Assembly: GCA_905147135.1 (NCBI GenBank)
Contig: LR990044.1
Span: 10,544,122-10,608,121 of the forward strand
From: Blastobasis lacticolella
Lineage: Eukaryota; Arthropoda; Insecta; Lepidoptera; Blastobasidae
Direction: 5' to 3'
Length of the DNA stretch: 64,000 bases
Shown: positions 39,001 through 48,896 of the stretch, one piece after another
Numbering within the stretch: the stretch's first letter is position 1
How the letters are laid out: each line of letters opens with the position of its first letter
The notes under the pieces: model-generated
What the model was told of the DNA's origin: nothing
The model's input: the letters and a program-made list of their open reading frames with translations, nothing else
Databases searched by the model: none
Made by a program: the position numbers and the translations under genes

Positions 39001-41454
39001 GTGAAAGCAATGAGCTAGGTTAATGATAAGAAAAGTATATGAAATCCATGAATGAGCGAGCGAAGCGAGCTCGAAATTTTTGCCATCTTGGGTCGAAAAA
39101 GTTGGTGTGATCAATGAATGAATAAGCAAGCGGAGTGGGCTCGAAATTCTTGACATTTTGTCTTAACAAAAATGGATGATCTTTATAAAAGTAACTTAGG
39201 AAATATAATGAATGAGCGACTGCAACGAGCTCATTAAAAAGTAATTGTAACTTATGAATGAGCGAGTAAAGCGAGCATGACATCTAAAACCTGATATTTT
39301 AGGTTGTAGAAGCTGGGGTGATCAATGAATGAATGAGCGAGCGTAGCGAGCTCGAAATTTTAGACATTTTGGCATTGGGACATTTTGGTGCTGTGAGGAT
39401 GTTCGATGCTGATCGTAATTGTAGACAATAAATTAAAGCTTGAGTGGTTGATAAAATCAATAAAATAATTCGAGTGAGCTCGGAATTTTTGGCCTTTTGG
39501 CTCATAAAACCGTGGGCGATTGTGAGTCAGAGTCGGGCCCCCTGGATCCACGCCTGAGTACACTGTGCGTCTTCACTACACTCGTACAAGCGATAAAAAT
39601 ATTGTGTTATTGGCTACTGAGTACCATGCATGATCCAAAACTTGGTCCTGATCCGGTCATTTCTGTGCCTGTGCAGGATCTGCACCCTGTGCCTGGGCAT
39701 CGCTGGTACAGCTCTATATACGCTACTGGCGGTGGGCCTCAATCAGGGCAAATACTGTTGGAGGCAGTATACGACTTTGTGCCGTTCGCTGCAGAGACTG
39801 TGGGCGGGCACGCAGTGCTCGGCAATGAAATCAGCATAAAAAAAACTATCAGGAGTTGGGGCGTCGGTTGAGGCGTAGGGTCTTGTCCCACGATCTGGAA
39901 ACTTTTTGAGTCAGCAAATATCGCTCGCTGTCCATCGGGGCAACATTTGACTATATTATACAATGATGGACTGAAAAATTTTCTCTTAGGTTTTATTACC
40001 CGACTTTTAGAAAAATAACTCAATCTAGGTAGCTTTTATTGAAATTTAATTGAATAGTAATTAATTGTGGTTGTCCATTGAAATAGCTAAGTAGTCGCCT
40101 TTCAGTACTCGAAATTTTATTTTAAAAAATGCGATTCAAGCTGAAAAGACCAAAAGTCAGGCAACAAACCTAGAATCGAGGTTTTAGTCCACCACTATAC
40201 AATATATACCTAAACTCGTGTAGAATAGTAAGTTCTTGGATTCCTCGGTGGAAATCATGTTTGTGTGTACTTTTTAATGAGTCCAGCCCAGAATTTCGTA
40301 TCTGTATATCCTAGGGTGGGCACCAGACCATTTTGGGGTGGGCACGGCCCACCACGCTGCGACATGCGTTGGGAGCCGAAACATGCTGCGACATGCGTTC
40401 GGAGCCGAAGCATGCTGCAACGCGCAATGGACTCCGTTCGGATGCCGTCGTATCCGATCGGATCCTTTCGATTGCCAGCGCGTGCTGTGTGTGGTCGGGG
40501 TCTAGATTACGAAATCGGGTCCCGGTATAGGAATTAAATTATTTATTTATTTATTTATTAAAGCTTTATGCACAAAAGTACAGTGGCGGACTTAAAGCTA
40601 AAATAGCCTTATCTACCAGTCAACCGGGATAATCTAAGCCTGAGAAAGGTAGGCGGTGCAGGAAAAGAAAGACAAAAAAATACAAAACTACTTGAGTAAA
40701 AAGGAGGAGGGATATACATTTATGCAACTATAGTCCGGAAGCACATACTAAATACATATACAAAACCATAAAATAAACATATGAACTTAAAACTGGATAC
40801 AATATGTAAGTAAAACCAAAGATAAAATAATATTTTAATTGAACAAAGTGAAGAGACGAGAGAAAAGTGAAGTGGGTCGAACAGGGAGGGAGAACGAGTA
40901 TTATGGAGCATCCAAGTAATGACAAGAAATGAAGAATGAAGAATGAAATTATATGACTAAACGCTGCACTACCATAATTAAATATACAGCCGTAGATACG
41001 GATACGTACGCAAGTGAAGGTAGTCGTACGGAGCCGTTCGTCATCCTGCCGAACACGATCGGCTGTCGCCGCATCCGTTCGTATCCATTCCGATCCGATG
41101 CAATGCGTGCCGTTTGATGGAAATTGTAGTTCCCATTTTTAAATATTTGTTTGGATTGGGTATAGAAATAATACACTGTGATAAACTTACCCCAATCACA
41201 GACAATCCAACGTGTAATTGGAAGGCGCTGATAGGCGTTGATTTAAATGCAAACCATAAAGTCACGAACACACTGGCCCCTATCAACGAATGTACTAACG
41301 TATTTATACACGCAGTGAATACATTCCATTTGTATGAACGTTGAGAAACTCCACTGGTGCGTTCACTTAAACTTTCTACCACTTCTTCACTCGCGATCTC
41401 ATTGTCTTGACTGGATTCCGCCACTAAAGGCTCGGTTTCCGAAGTACCCTCCAT
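36008..41454 (-). CDS. Cytochrome b561 (CYB561D2-like) gene C, three exons, intron 1 of 4.3 kb
   Basis: Predicted 257-residue b561 paralogue read from the minus strand. The exons in coding order are 41454-41191, 36865-36673 and 36324-36008 (TGA at 36010-36008). Splice sites read GG|GTAAGT, TTTTTCAG|TAT, TTG|GTGAGA and CATTTCAG|CT, in the same phases as the other three genes. The heme ligands are H81 (QLHVGL), H119 (WIHLALQ), H149 (SLHGKL) and H189 (YSHVVLG), spaced 38, 30 and 40; the first-span His is H55. Two features are odd. The LLMAEA motif of A and B is LLMSHG here, which loses the Glu and adds a His. The Gly spanning intron 2 is Ala. The N-terminus is acidic (many E and D in residues 2-30). 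Joining the far exon 1 to exons 2-3 across 4.3 kb of transposon-rich intron is inference, from matching phase and the absence of any other exon-1-like sequence between them. A cDNA would settle it. Confidence 0.8.
37761..39558. mobile_element. Non-autonomous hAT-like element with internal short repeats (in intron 1 of gene C)
   Basis: The left end reads CATTGGCGTATCTAGGG followed by GGGGGCCTGGCCCC-like sequence. The right end, reverse-complemented, reads CTCAGGCGTGGATCCAGGG. These imperfect inverted ends resemble the C-A-rich GGCG..ATCC.AGGG termini of hAT/Charlie-type transposons. No transposase frame is present. I could not find a clear 8-bp target duplication, so the exact borders are approximate. 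The interior is mostly the degenerate repeat at 38171-39500. Confidence 0.5.
38171..39500 (+). repeat. Degenerate minisatellite-like repeat, ATGAGCGAGCGAAGCGAGCT core
   Basis: About 12 copies of a degenerate core, (A)ATGAGCGAGCG.AGCGAGCTCG, each followed by AAATTTT.G.CATTTTGG. Copies start near 38171, 38268, 38344, 38670, 38800, 38906, 39052, 39118, 39210, 39255, 39330 and 39470. Spacing is irregular (about 40-200 bp). Between copies there is a loosely shared TGATCAATGAATGAAT filler. Confidence 0.75.
39630..39839 (+). CDS. Short codon-biased ORF of unknown function nested in gene C intron
   Basis: A 69-codon ATG-to-TAA frame on the strand opposite gene C, just beyond the right end of the hAT-like element. 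It is GC-rich and favours G or C at third positions (CTG, GGC, ATC, TGC), unlike the AT-rich surroundings. The protein is Cys-rich with one hydrophobic stretch (about residues 5-36, around GIAGTALYTLLAVG) and then a basic tail. An acceptor-like CTGTGCCTGTGCAG at 39668-39681 means it might instead be the last exon of a gene or a captured gene piece. Overlapping frames on both strands are also open, so coding is not proven. I do not recognise the protein. Confidence 0.3.
   Translation: MIQNLVLIRSFLCLCRICTLCLGIAGTALYTLLAVGLNQGKYCWRQYTTLCRSLQRLWAGTQCSAMKSA
40353..40440 (+). repeat. 29-bp direct repeats, GC-rich, 2.5 copies
   Basis: Units at 40353-40381 and 40382-40410 (TGCTGCGACATGCGTT.GGAG core, three differences), with a partial third from 40411. 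The block is far more GC-rich than its surroundings. It sits at one side of a LINE fragment, with a related-looking block (about 41000-41115) on the other side. Confidence 0.75.
40536..40915 (-). mobile_element. LINE or SINE 3' fragment, minus orientation
   Basis: Starts on the plus strand with (ATTT)n, then AAAGCTTTATGCACAAAA, GGCGGACTTAA and CTACCAGTCAACC. From memory this is a very common lepidopteran interspersed repeat. The short-repeat tail on the minus strand marks its 3' end. No coding capacity remains. It lies inside intron 1 of b561 gene C. Confidence 0.55.
41000..41115. repeat. GC-rich repeat block next to exon 1 of gene C
   Basis: Rich in TCCG and ATCGG words (CATCCGTTCGTATCC, CGATCCGATGC), with the same composition and similar words as 40410-40500. 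It is probably the other half of one transposable element split by the LINE fragment at 40536-40915. It ends about 75 nt from the exon 1 donor site. Confidence 0.4.
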
Positions 41455-41490
41455 TTTAATCCGATCGATATCACTGCAATCCGTTTAGTC

Positions 41491-41514
41491 ACTGAAATAT
41501 CGACATATTATATA
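41491..41514 (-). promoter_or_regulatory. Possible TATA and TCAGT initiator of b561 gene C
   Basis: Read on the minus strand, TATATAATATG starts at 41514 and TTCAGTGAC follows, with its A at 41493. This is upstream of the gene C ATG at 41454. The 21-nt TATA-to-initiator spacing is shorter than usual, so the exact start site is uncertain. Confidence 0.3.
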
Positions 41515-42472
41515 TGTCTACTTCTATGCACTGATGTCTTTGTGTTTACCCAACACATGATGTGGAACAGGCGGATTTACCGAGATCAGCTTATCGGAAA
41601 TTCAAGGTATTCCCCAATCACTCACTTATTCTCTACGATTTAGCACTTGACTTTGAATTTATCATTTTGTCAAACTATTTCCCAACACAATAAAATTTCC
41701 ATAATCACGAACAATTGCGATATCTTCTGAAACCCACTTGTAACTATGTATTATGATACTTTTAACGATTTTGGCCGAAATGTACTTCTCTTTTATTGAA
41801 ATGCATTGCCAAGGGCGACGATTAGAATAGTCACGAATTATTTATCATTTGATAACTATGTCACGTCTCTTAGATAAACATTTCACGTAATGATAAGGCC
41901 AGTATAGTTGTAGTGAATGACCTACTAAAATACCCACTTTCATTCTCATTGTGCCTGCTGTTTGTAACACACAATACATATTCTATTAACAACAAATATT
42001 TCTTTACAATATGGATTTTCGGACGGCTACTTTAAAAAGTAAAAAGTGTAGTTCTGCGTTTCTCACAAGAAGCCGCTACCTTGACAGGGTTCTCAAGTAT
42101 TGAATTTGGTAACCAATATTACTCGGAAAGGTGTTTCGTGAAAATATACTTAGCTTTAGTATATTTTCTGAGAAGAAAGCGCAAAACGTATATATTTTTA
42201 TATATAGGACGGTCTCATTTTGATTTACTTTTGAGAATCGTGTGACTAATCAACGCCATATATATATTTCACCACACCACATCCAATCCACTGTCAGTCA
42301 TCCATAGTATATGATTGACTGTGGATGTATCATCTAACTCATCATCATCATCCTAGTACTTATTCCCGGCCTCTCCGGATGTATCATCTAACTTAAACAA
42401 CAAAAACACGATCATAATAAAGTCTACGGCAAGCCTACAAAAGAAGAAAAAACACAATACTTACAATATTCA

Positions 42473-42478
42473 TTTATT
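42473..42478 (-). terminator. AATAAA poly(A) signal of b561 gene D
   Basis: TTTATT on the plus strand, AATAAA in gene sense, begins 11 nt beyond the TAA of gene D. If it is used, the 3' UTR is very short, about 30-40 nt. Confidence 0.45.
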
Positions 42479-42488
42479 GATTTAAAAT

Positions 42489-45143
42489 TTAAAATGATGA
42501 CACTGTTTTTATAAACATATACGGAAATATTACTGCTGTGCAGAAAACGACAAAGCCTAAGACAATATAAGTTACGGTCGAGGAGACTGTGTCTATGAAT
42601 ATGTTTGCCATCAACCCTGTCACTATGGTAAAAGTTGACATCAGGAACGTTGGAACTGCTAAAGTCATATGCCCTGGTCTTAACTTAGTCTTTCTCAAAG
42701 AGATCATGATCGTACCAAATAGAGCTGTCATAATGGCGAGAATCAACGTGGCGACTCCTAGAAAATACAGAACCAACGTTAGACTAAGAAAAACTACGAT
42801 AAATACGTAGTTAGGTGTACTTATAATAACAGTATTACGGTGAGGGAAAACATCGTGATGAAACCTGCACATTCAGGCGCCTGGAGGTGTAACCATGTTC
42901 CGATCTGGTAAACCTCTCCTGATGGCAGGGTCATGGAGGTCAGATGGCAGTCGCTTCACTGTAATTGCAGTGAAGCGACTGCCATCTGGGGTCAGGACCT
43001 GCGAAATCCTGGATCATGGTCAAGGCGGACCCCGGGCCCTCGTGCGCGAGAGCACAACCAGGACATTAACCTAAACATTATGAAGATGAAGGCTTATAAT
43101 AACCGTATTACCACGGGATATCAATAAGAGCGGGTAAAGAGGAGTAGATACGGACCTACTTAAGCCCGACTGTACTAAACTTAGGCCATTTATTAGCCGA
43201 GCTATTCCTAAGCATTTAGGCGTCAATAAATCGGTGTCCACCTAAGGACGGTGTTGGTGCATTGCTTTTTCTAGTTTAAAATATTTAGCGTGAAATTAAG
43301 CGTCGCCTAAGTTTACTGCAATTCGGGTATTATATAACTAAATATTGAAGCTGAGCTATATCATTTAATACCTACCTAATCAATTGTTGTTTAAAATTCT
43401 AATATAGCTCTTAGTAATCTTTGAGTGAGCTATGTCACGTAGTAAATTAATTGCTTCTTATCTAAAACTAGTGACCCACCCCGGCTTCGCTCGAGCACCA
43501 ATCTTCCGAGCACCCGATGGACTAATCTGAAGATTGCCCGAAAATTTCATAAAATGTTCCATTTCGGAGAAGGATACGAAAGCCAAGCTGCGGAAACCAG
43601 ACCGGTCTCTTTCGAAACTTGTTTTTCATTTTCGAATTTTTTTGTTGCATAGAAGATATACTACTCTAATGCTAATACCTAATAATACGCAGGTTGAATC
43701 GCAATCTAGTATTTAGGGTTAAGGTAAAAATATCCATTTTAACTCCAGCCAGCATTCATCATCACACATCACAGCCCATAAACAGTCTACTGCAGGACAT
43801 GGCCTCTCCAATGAGAGGGAAGGTTTTTACCATAATCTCTACGCTTGTAACACATTTAATGCAGGACAAAGAGCCAAAATACCTTATAACAATTAGTTTA
43901 TTATAGTAATTTACCCACATACATTACAGATATGGAAATGGAAAACGCTGCTGTCCATTTTCCAGCCTACGGTCAGTCAAGAAATTTCGTTTGCCTTGAA
44001 AACTTTAGTCGCCTTGTACTACACCCACGGGTTTAAGGGGTTAGTGCATTGTTTGTATGAAATTCCAGTCCACTGCAGGACTTAAGGCCTCTCCCACGAG
44101 AGGGGAGGTCATTGTCATTGTCACATTCTTGGAAGGCGGGTTCGAGATCGCAGTGTTATAAATATAACAATGGAAAACGCCCACGTGTGTAAGGGGTTGA
44201 TGCTATTCTACTCTGCCGGACACTACACAAACTTACCGCAAATATTATGTATTGTTGGTGGAAATCCTTGATTAGTTAGAGCCATAGCGAAACCAATTAT
44301 AGCGAAGACCATGGCACATGTTTGTAACAAAACATGTGTGTACCGTCGGTGCCGTTTCTTCATAGCGCCAGTCCAGCCACTCAAAAAGCTTACACCTACT
44401 ATAGCTTCCACCATAAGCAAGTGATACTGAAAAAGTATGATTATTAAACAGTTATAGCAAATGGACGCTAAGCTACAATCTCTTGAACATTGGCATTAGG
44501 TTTCGCATAGTCGGGCTTTTACAGGTTTCGAGGACTGCGTCCTCATACCTCCTCGTGCAGCCTCTTTCAGACGTTACACCCGTTTTCGGTAATTTCAAAG
44601 TACGGCCAAAATGGCCCTTGACCACCTGCGCGTCTGCAGTAAACCCAAACACAGTCGAAAAAGGTTCTGAAAGGTTATCACTCATGTGACCGTCATAAAT
44701 GGGAGAAATTTCACAATTATGCTTTTTAAAGTTCTTGACCACCTGAGTGGGTAAAACTTTGTAGAATATAGAGGATCACATCTAACGGCAAACGGTTTCC
44801 TGACCAGTCAAAGAGTGATTCTCTTAAACGCTATTTACGACTTGGGTCACTACCGACAACGATGTTTTACGCCAAGCAAACAGTTCGGTCACCAGTCAGT
44901 AAATAACATAAGCTCTCTAACTACTTACTACTATAATAATCATACCGCAAAACAGTTGATTGTGGCGTGGAAATCGCCCGATATCACGGAATAATACAGA
45001 ACTGCCATATTTGTGGCGCCAATCAACAATTTACATAATCCAAGGCAAACAGACAACCACATTCCCTTACAGTACGCGGTTTCGGATGCAACTATCACGA
45101 TCCTTACGGGTTGCATTGAAGCTGTTTTCTTTTTGCCAAGCAT
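42489..45143 (-). CDS. Cytochrome b561 (CYB561D2-like) gene D, divergent, three exons
   Basis: The shortest and most diverged paralogue, 218 predicted residues on the minus strand. The exons in coding order are 45143-44946, 44426-44237 and 42757-42489 (TAA). The start is the first ATG after an in-frame stop just upstream. Splice junctions read GCG|GTATGA, TTTTTCAG|TAT, GCG|GTAAGT and TTTTCTAG|GA, with the same phases as the other genes. The four heme ligands remain: H59 (GDFHATI), H97 (YTHVLLQ), H126 (TIHNIC) and H159 (PGHMTLA), spaced 38, 29 and 33. The loop before the fourth ligand is about 7 residues shorter than in A-C. The His found in the first span of the others is Lys here (LCKLLIG). 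The SLYAYELR signature is replaced by TIMISLRKTK. An open frame with intact splice sites and all ligands argues for a working gene despite the divergence. Intron 2 has been invaded by two SINE families. An AATAAA lies 11 nt past the stop. Confidence 0.8.
42833..43073 (+). mobile_element. tRNA-derived SINE body in intron 2 of gene D
   Basis: Same family as 21891-22247 but lacks the tRNA-like head. GGGAAAACATCGTGATGAAA, CACATTCAGGCG and GGGCCCTCGTGCGCGAGAGC are shared. The 21-bp palindrome at 42941-42988 is built from its body. Confidence 0.75.
42941..42988. repeat. Perfect 21-bp palindrome, 6-nt spacer (intron 2 of gene D)
   Basis: Arms 42941-42961 and 42968-42988 are exact reverse complements. 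They sit in the body of the SINE copy at 42833-43073. The other copy (22131-22152) has only one arm, so the duplication is local and recent. Confidence 0.95.
43758..44222. mobile_element. Two interleaved copies of the AGTCCACTGCAGGACT repeat in intron 2 of gene D
   Basis: GTCTACTGCAGGACATGGCC at about 43784 and the matching later half at 43930-44035 belong to one copy split by unrelated sequence. A second start, GTCCACTGCAGGACTTAAGG at about 44071, runs to CTACTCTGCCGGACACTACA at 44209. The SINE ends within 15 nt of the gene D exon 2 donor site. Confidence 0.65.
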
Positions 45144-45664
45144 AACCTTCAATATTTTTTAATAAATCTTGTATCGCTCTCAATGACGCATGAGGACATA
45201 TTTTCGGTAATTTGTTTCGTAAATTGCAATAATCACAGTGAATAACCTAACTTAGTTCGATTTCTTTGTAAATAATAGATTAGGTTAGGTATATCAGAGA
45301 GAAGACAGTATCAACTATCAATTTCAAAGATATTGAACTCTATGTTACAACTTTTTATCACGATAGAGATTCAATAGCAGACCTACGATATGGTGTAGCG
45401 CGGCTTGAACCTTTTTGTGTAGAGCTGCTTGTCCACTGCATCGGAATCGGCTCGTAGTAAACGGATATGGCGTCGATATTTACAAAATGACAATAGGGTG
45501 CAATCGGATTTTTGCAGACTCAGCGATCAATGTCAGAAATACAGGCATCCGGCGCGGATTGGCCGATTCAGTGCACTTCTACCATAGGAATCCATACCCA
45601 TTTGACGATTATATGTCCTACATAATAAAGAAATTTAGATTATTTTAAAGAGCATTGAACATTT

Positions 45665-45783
45665 AGTATGGAAAAATCACCACCCACATTCTGCCATTTT
45701 GAAAAAATATCGATTTTGCGGCCACTCATAAAACTTATGCCAATCGATAGGAAACTTTAATATCTATCGATCACTTTGTTCAA
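45665..45783 (+). repeat. Left arm of a long inverted repeat flanking the RTE remnant
   Basis: About 119 bp. It matches, as reverse complement, 48897-49018. The 75-bp core (45701-45776) differs at only two positions. The arm itself contains a smaller imperfect palindrome around ATCGATAG. It may be a MITE or terminal-repeat family present twice in opposite orientation. Confidence 0.8.
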
Positions 45784-46574
45784 TAATGTCGAAAACGGTA
45801 TACCTTGCGAGATATCGCAAGTCAAAGATGTACATTATCTACCGACACATGGGGAACAAATACCTCCTACTAAGTCTACTCATAGTCAAATATCTTCTAA
45901 ACTACGGAACCGATTTCGATTAAATAAAGTTAAGAATAATTAAGATTAAAAGACCTTTCAAATACAGAAAACCGCATTGAAATTGATTCATCCGTTCGGG
46001 AGCTACAGGTAGACGGATACACGCGTTAAACTTACAACAAAAATTAAACTAAAATAAAGTGTATTGTAAGATTATGTGTTCACCAACACACAAAATACTT
46101 TATTTCATAATAACATGCCATTTGGCTCTCGAGACTGTTCAATTAGTCTCCGGTCCCCAGAGGTAGACCATGGTCAACCTCGCTTCGCCACATACCGTTG
46201 GCATTTAGCACACCTAACGAGTGGGGAGCTCGTGGCGGTGCTGAAGTTTGACTAGTCTCAAAGTACAAAACGGACACCCATTCAGTTAAAGGACGCTATG
46301 AACATTGCTTAACCTAGGTTATCGGTCTGGCAAGTTTCTTTATTTTATGGAATAAGATAATTAAGTTAAGTTGCATAATGCAGTGCTTACACTGTAAGAG
46401 CAAGCTCCTCAACTCTAACTCAGCTAGCAACTCCGCATAGCACTTGGCGTTGTACCTACATCGCCTAGCACTTGCCATGCATGACGTTAATAATGTGACC
46501 AGATCCCAGAAATCGATTTCTGTGTTTTTAGACAACTTTTTTTTGGGATGGGACATATTTACCCAAGTAAATTA

Positions 46575-46630
46575 CCGACTTGCAATGCGAGAGTACCGGG
46601 TTCAAATCTCACTGCCACCATGTATCAATG
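46575..46630 (+). mobile_element. SINE head fragment
   Basis: Contains GCGAGAGTACCGGGTTCAAA and CCACCATGTATCAATG, the B-box half of the tRNA-headed SINE at 21891. The rest is missing. Confidence 0.5.
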
Positions 46631-46770
46631 ACGGGCGGATGGTAGTCGCCGCGTGTTAAAAGCCAAAACACCGCAAAAAATAGAATGAAAAGGTCCTTTG
46701 TTGGAAGTAAACACCATGCTAGGGCGTCTGTCACGCGCGGGCAGGGTTAAAGAAGTTAGCGCCTAACAGT

Positions 46771-48890
46771 AGGAAGCTCCGCTTCGCCACCCTAAACGTC
46801 GGTCTCTGACCGGCCGGTCTCGAGAGCTGGCTTACTTGTTGCACAGGCGCCGCGTTCAGGTTGCATTCCTGCAAGAGACGAGGTGGCGTGGCTCCAAGTC
46901 TAGGGAAATCGGGCAGGGATACAAGCTGTTGTACACTGGATCGGCAGAAGGGAGGAATGGGGTCGCTGTTGTGGTGGGCGACGAGTTCCGGAACGGCATT
47001 CTGGAAGTGAACAGAGTGAGCGATCGACTCATGGTGATCAAGGCGCAAATTGATGGTATAACCAACAACCTCATTAGCGCCTATGCTACCCAGTCCGGCT
47101 GCGCCGACACCGAAAAGACTGCCTTCTGTAACAGTTTCGAAAATACCCTGCCACGTATACTATCCTCCGAACAGATTGTGGTTGGTCCGGACCTCAACGG
47201 TCATGTGGGCCAGAGGAGCGAGGAGTTCGGTCGGGTGCGCGATAGATTTGGTTATGGCCAGCGAATCAGTGAGGGAGAAGATTTTCTCCAACCTCACTGG
47301 CCGCCGACTTAACCGTAGTCAACACCTTCTTCCAGAAAAGACCAGAACACCTCCAAACCGAACGACCTACAAAAGTGTCCCGCACCAATCACAGATCGAT
47401 TATCTGCTGATCCGAAGACGTGACATTGGTCACGTATCCCAGTGCAAGAACATCCAGGGGGAATACCTCACTACTCAGCACCGAGTCCTTGTCATGGTCG
47501 TCCAGGTGAGTAATAGACGGTCTACGGCAGAACGCTGCGTGCCGTCTATTAAGTGGCGGACTCTGAGCAGCACAAGCCAGGAGTTCATGGAGGCAGCCGA
47601 AAGCCTCGATTGGAGCGCAAAGGGTGGAACCTTCAATGAGCTCTGGTGTCAATATCAGAAATCCATCCTCAAACTCGGACGAACAGTACTCGGCACGTCG
47701 AAAGCGTCCAACAAATTGACAAGGATACGGGGTGGTGGAATGGCGAGGTGCAGGAAGCCGTTAGGGACAAAAAGGCATGTTTCAAGAAATGGCAGCACAG
47801 TAACTCACTATCGGATAAGGAAGTGTACTTGGGAGCAAAGCGGTGATCTAAAATGGCGGTGGCAAAAGCGCGGTCGGCCCAGCTGGCTCCGCTCTATGAT
47901 GCGTTGGATTCTGTGGACAAGCTCGTCTACATGCTGGCAAAACCGTGGAGTCGAGCGAGTCTGGATGTAACAAAGTGTGTTGCCATAAAAGGTATGGATG
48001 GCGTTTTGCTTACAAGTGCAAACTCTATTAAAGACCGGTGGTGCTGTCATTTCAAGGAACTGTCTAACGATGCCAACAACTACGTACCACCACAGCTTCC
48101 TGCAAACCTTGCCATGATAAACCCGATCACCCTTGATGAGATGGAGAGGTCTCTGATACGTATGAAGAACGGAAAAGCTATTGGACATGACGGAATACCC
48201 ATAGAAACCTGGAAAACAATGGGGAACCGGGGCGTACTCTTGCCCACTGAGCTATTCAACAGGATTGTAGCTACGGGGCTTATAACTGACGCGTGGTGCG
48301 TAAATAGTATCACACCAATCTATAAAGGAAAAGGCAGTGTGCAAGAGTGCGGCAACTATCGAGGTATCAAACTTATGGGCCACACAATGAAGCTTTTCGA
48401 ACGGATTGTTGACCAGACTTCGCCAGGAATGCTCCTTGTCGGAATGCCAATACGGCTTCAGGCCGGGCTGCAGCACCATGGATTCAGTCTTCGCTCTCAA
48501 GGTCCTCCAGGAGTCCCATTGCTGTAGGAATCAACCGTTGCATTACGCATTTCTCGACCTGCAGAAGGCTTTCGACAGAGTCCCTCGGGAGATAATCTGG
48601 TGGGCTCTGCGAGCAAAGTCTTAAAGAGGCGTACATTTCTATTATACAGGACATGTATGCCAATACTGGAGCTGTTGTCAAAACCATCATAGGCCATACT
48701 AACCCTTCCCCGTTACTGTAGGTGTCCACCAGGGTTCTGTGTTAAGTCCTTACTTGTTTTGCTTAGTGCTCGATGCCCTCTCTGCGGAAATTCAGGACAT
48801 GCCTTCTTGGCTTATGAAGTACGCTGACGACTGTACTGGTGAGCAAGCTTAGGCAAGATCTTGAGACCAGAGTAAACACGTGGAAGTGGA
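46771..48890 (+). mobile_element. RTE-type non-LTR retrotransposon remnant (endonuclease plus reverse transcriptase), broken
   Basis: This is a decayed LINE of the RTE clade, the family often annotated as craniofacial development protein 2-like in insects. The start reads like an apurinic endonuclease domain, with LRFATLNVG, a frame break, QETRWRGSK and DLNGHVG. A second frame carries SQIDYLLIRRRD and TTQHRVLV. The reverse transcriptase follows in another frame (47853-48400) with KNGKAIGHDGIP, TPIYKGKG and CGNYRGIKL. A further frame (from about 48424) has YGFRPGCST and LDLQKAFDRVPRE. The catalytic YADD box is at 48820-48831. At least four frame changes or stops are visible, so it cannot make protein. 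The 3' part after YADD is missing: the element stops where an inverted repeat begins at about 48893. It lies just beyond the 5' end of b561 gene D. I do not know the named family. Confidence 0.85.
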
Positions 48891-48896
48891 CATTTT

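Larger units (their letters stand above)
45144..46770. other. Upstream region of gene D, repeat-laden
   Basis: Contains the left inverted-repeat arm (45665-45783), a LINE-type fragment (about 45885-46070, AAACCGCATTGAAATTGATT) and a SINE head (46575-46630). I see no clear TATA box for gene D. Confidence 0.45.

Noticed and set aside
41114..41344. Plus-strand open frame
   Set aside because: Antisense shadow of b561 gene C exon 1.
44483..44689. Open frames on both strands within gene D intron 1
   Set aside because: No homology recognised, and both strands are open over the same stretch; likely chance.
47083..47970. 295-codon open frame as a single host gene
   Set aside because: Its first third is a shadow of the endonuclease frame and its last part a shadow of the reverse transcriptase frame. 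Only the middle is real RTE sequence.
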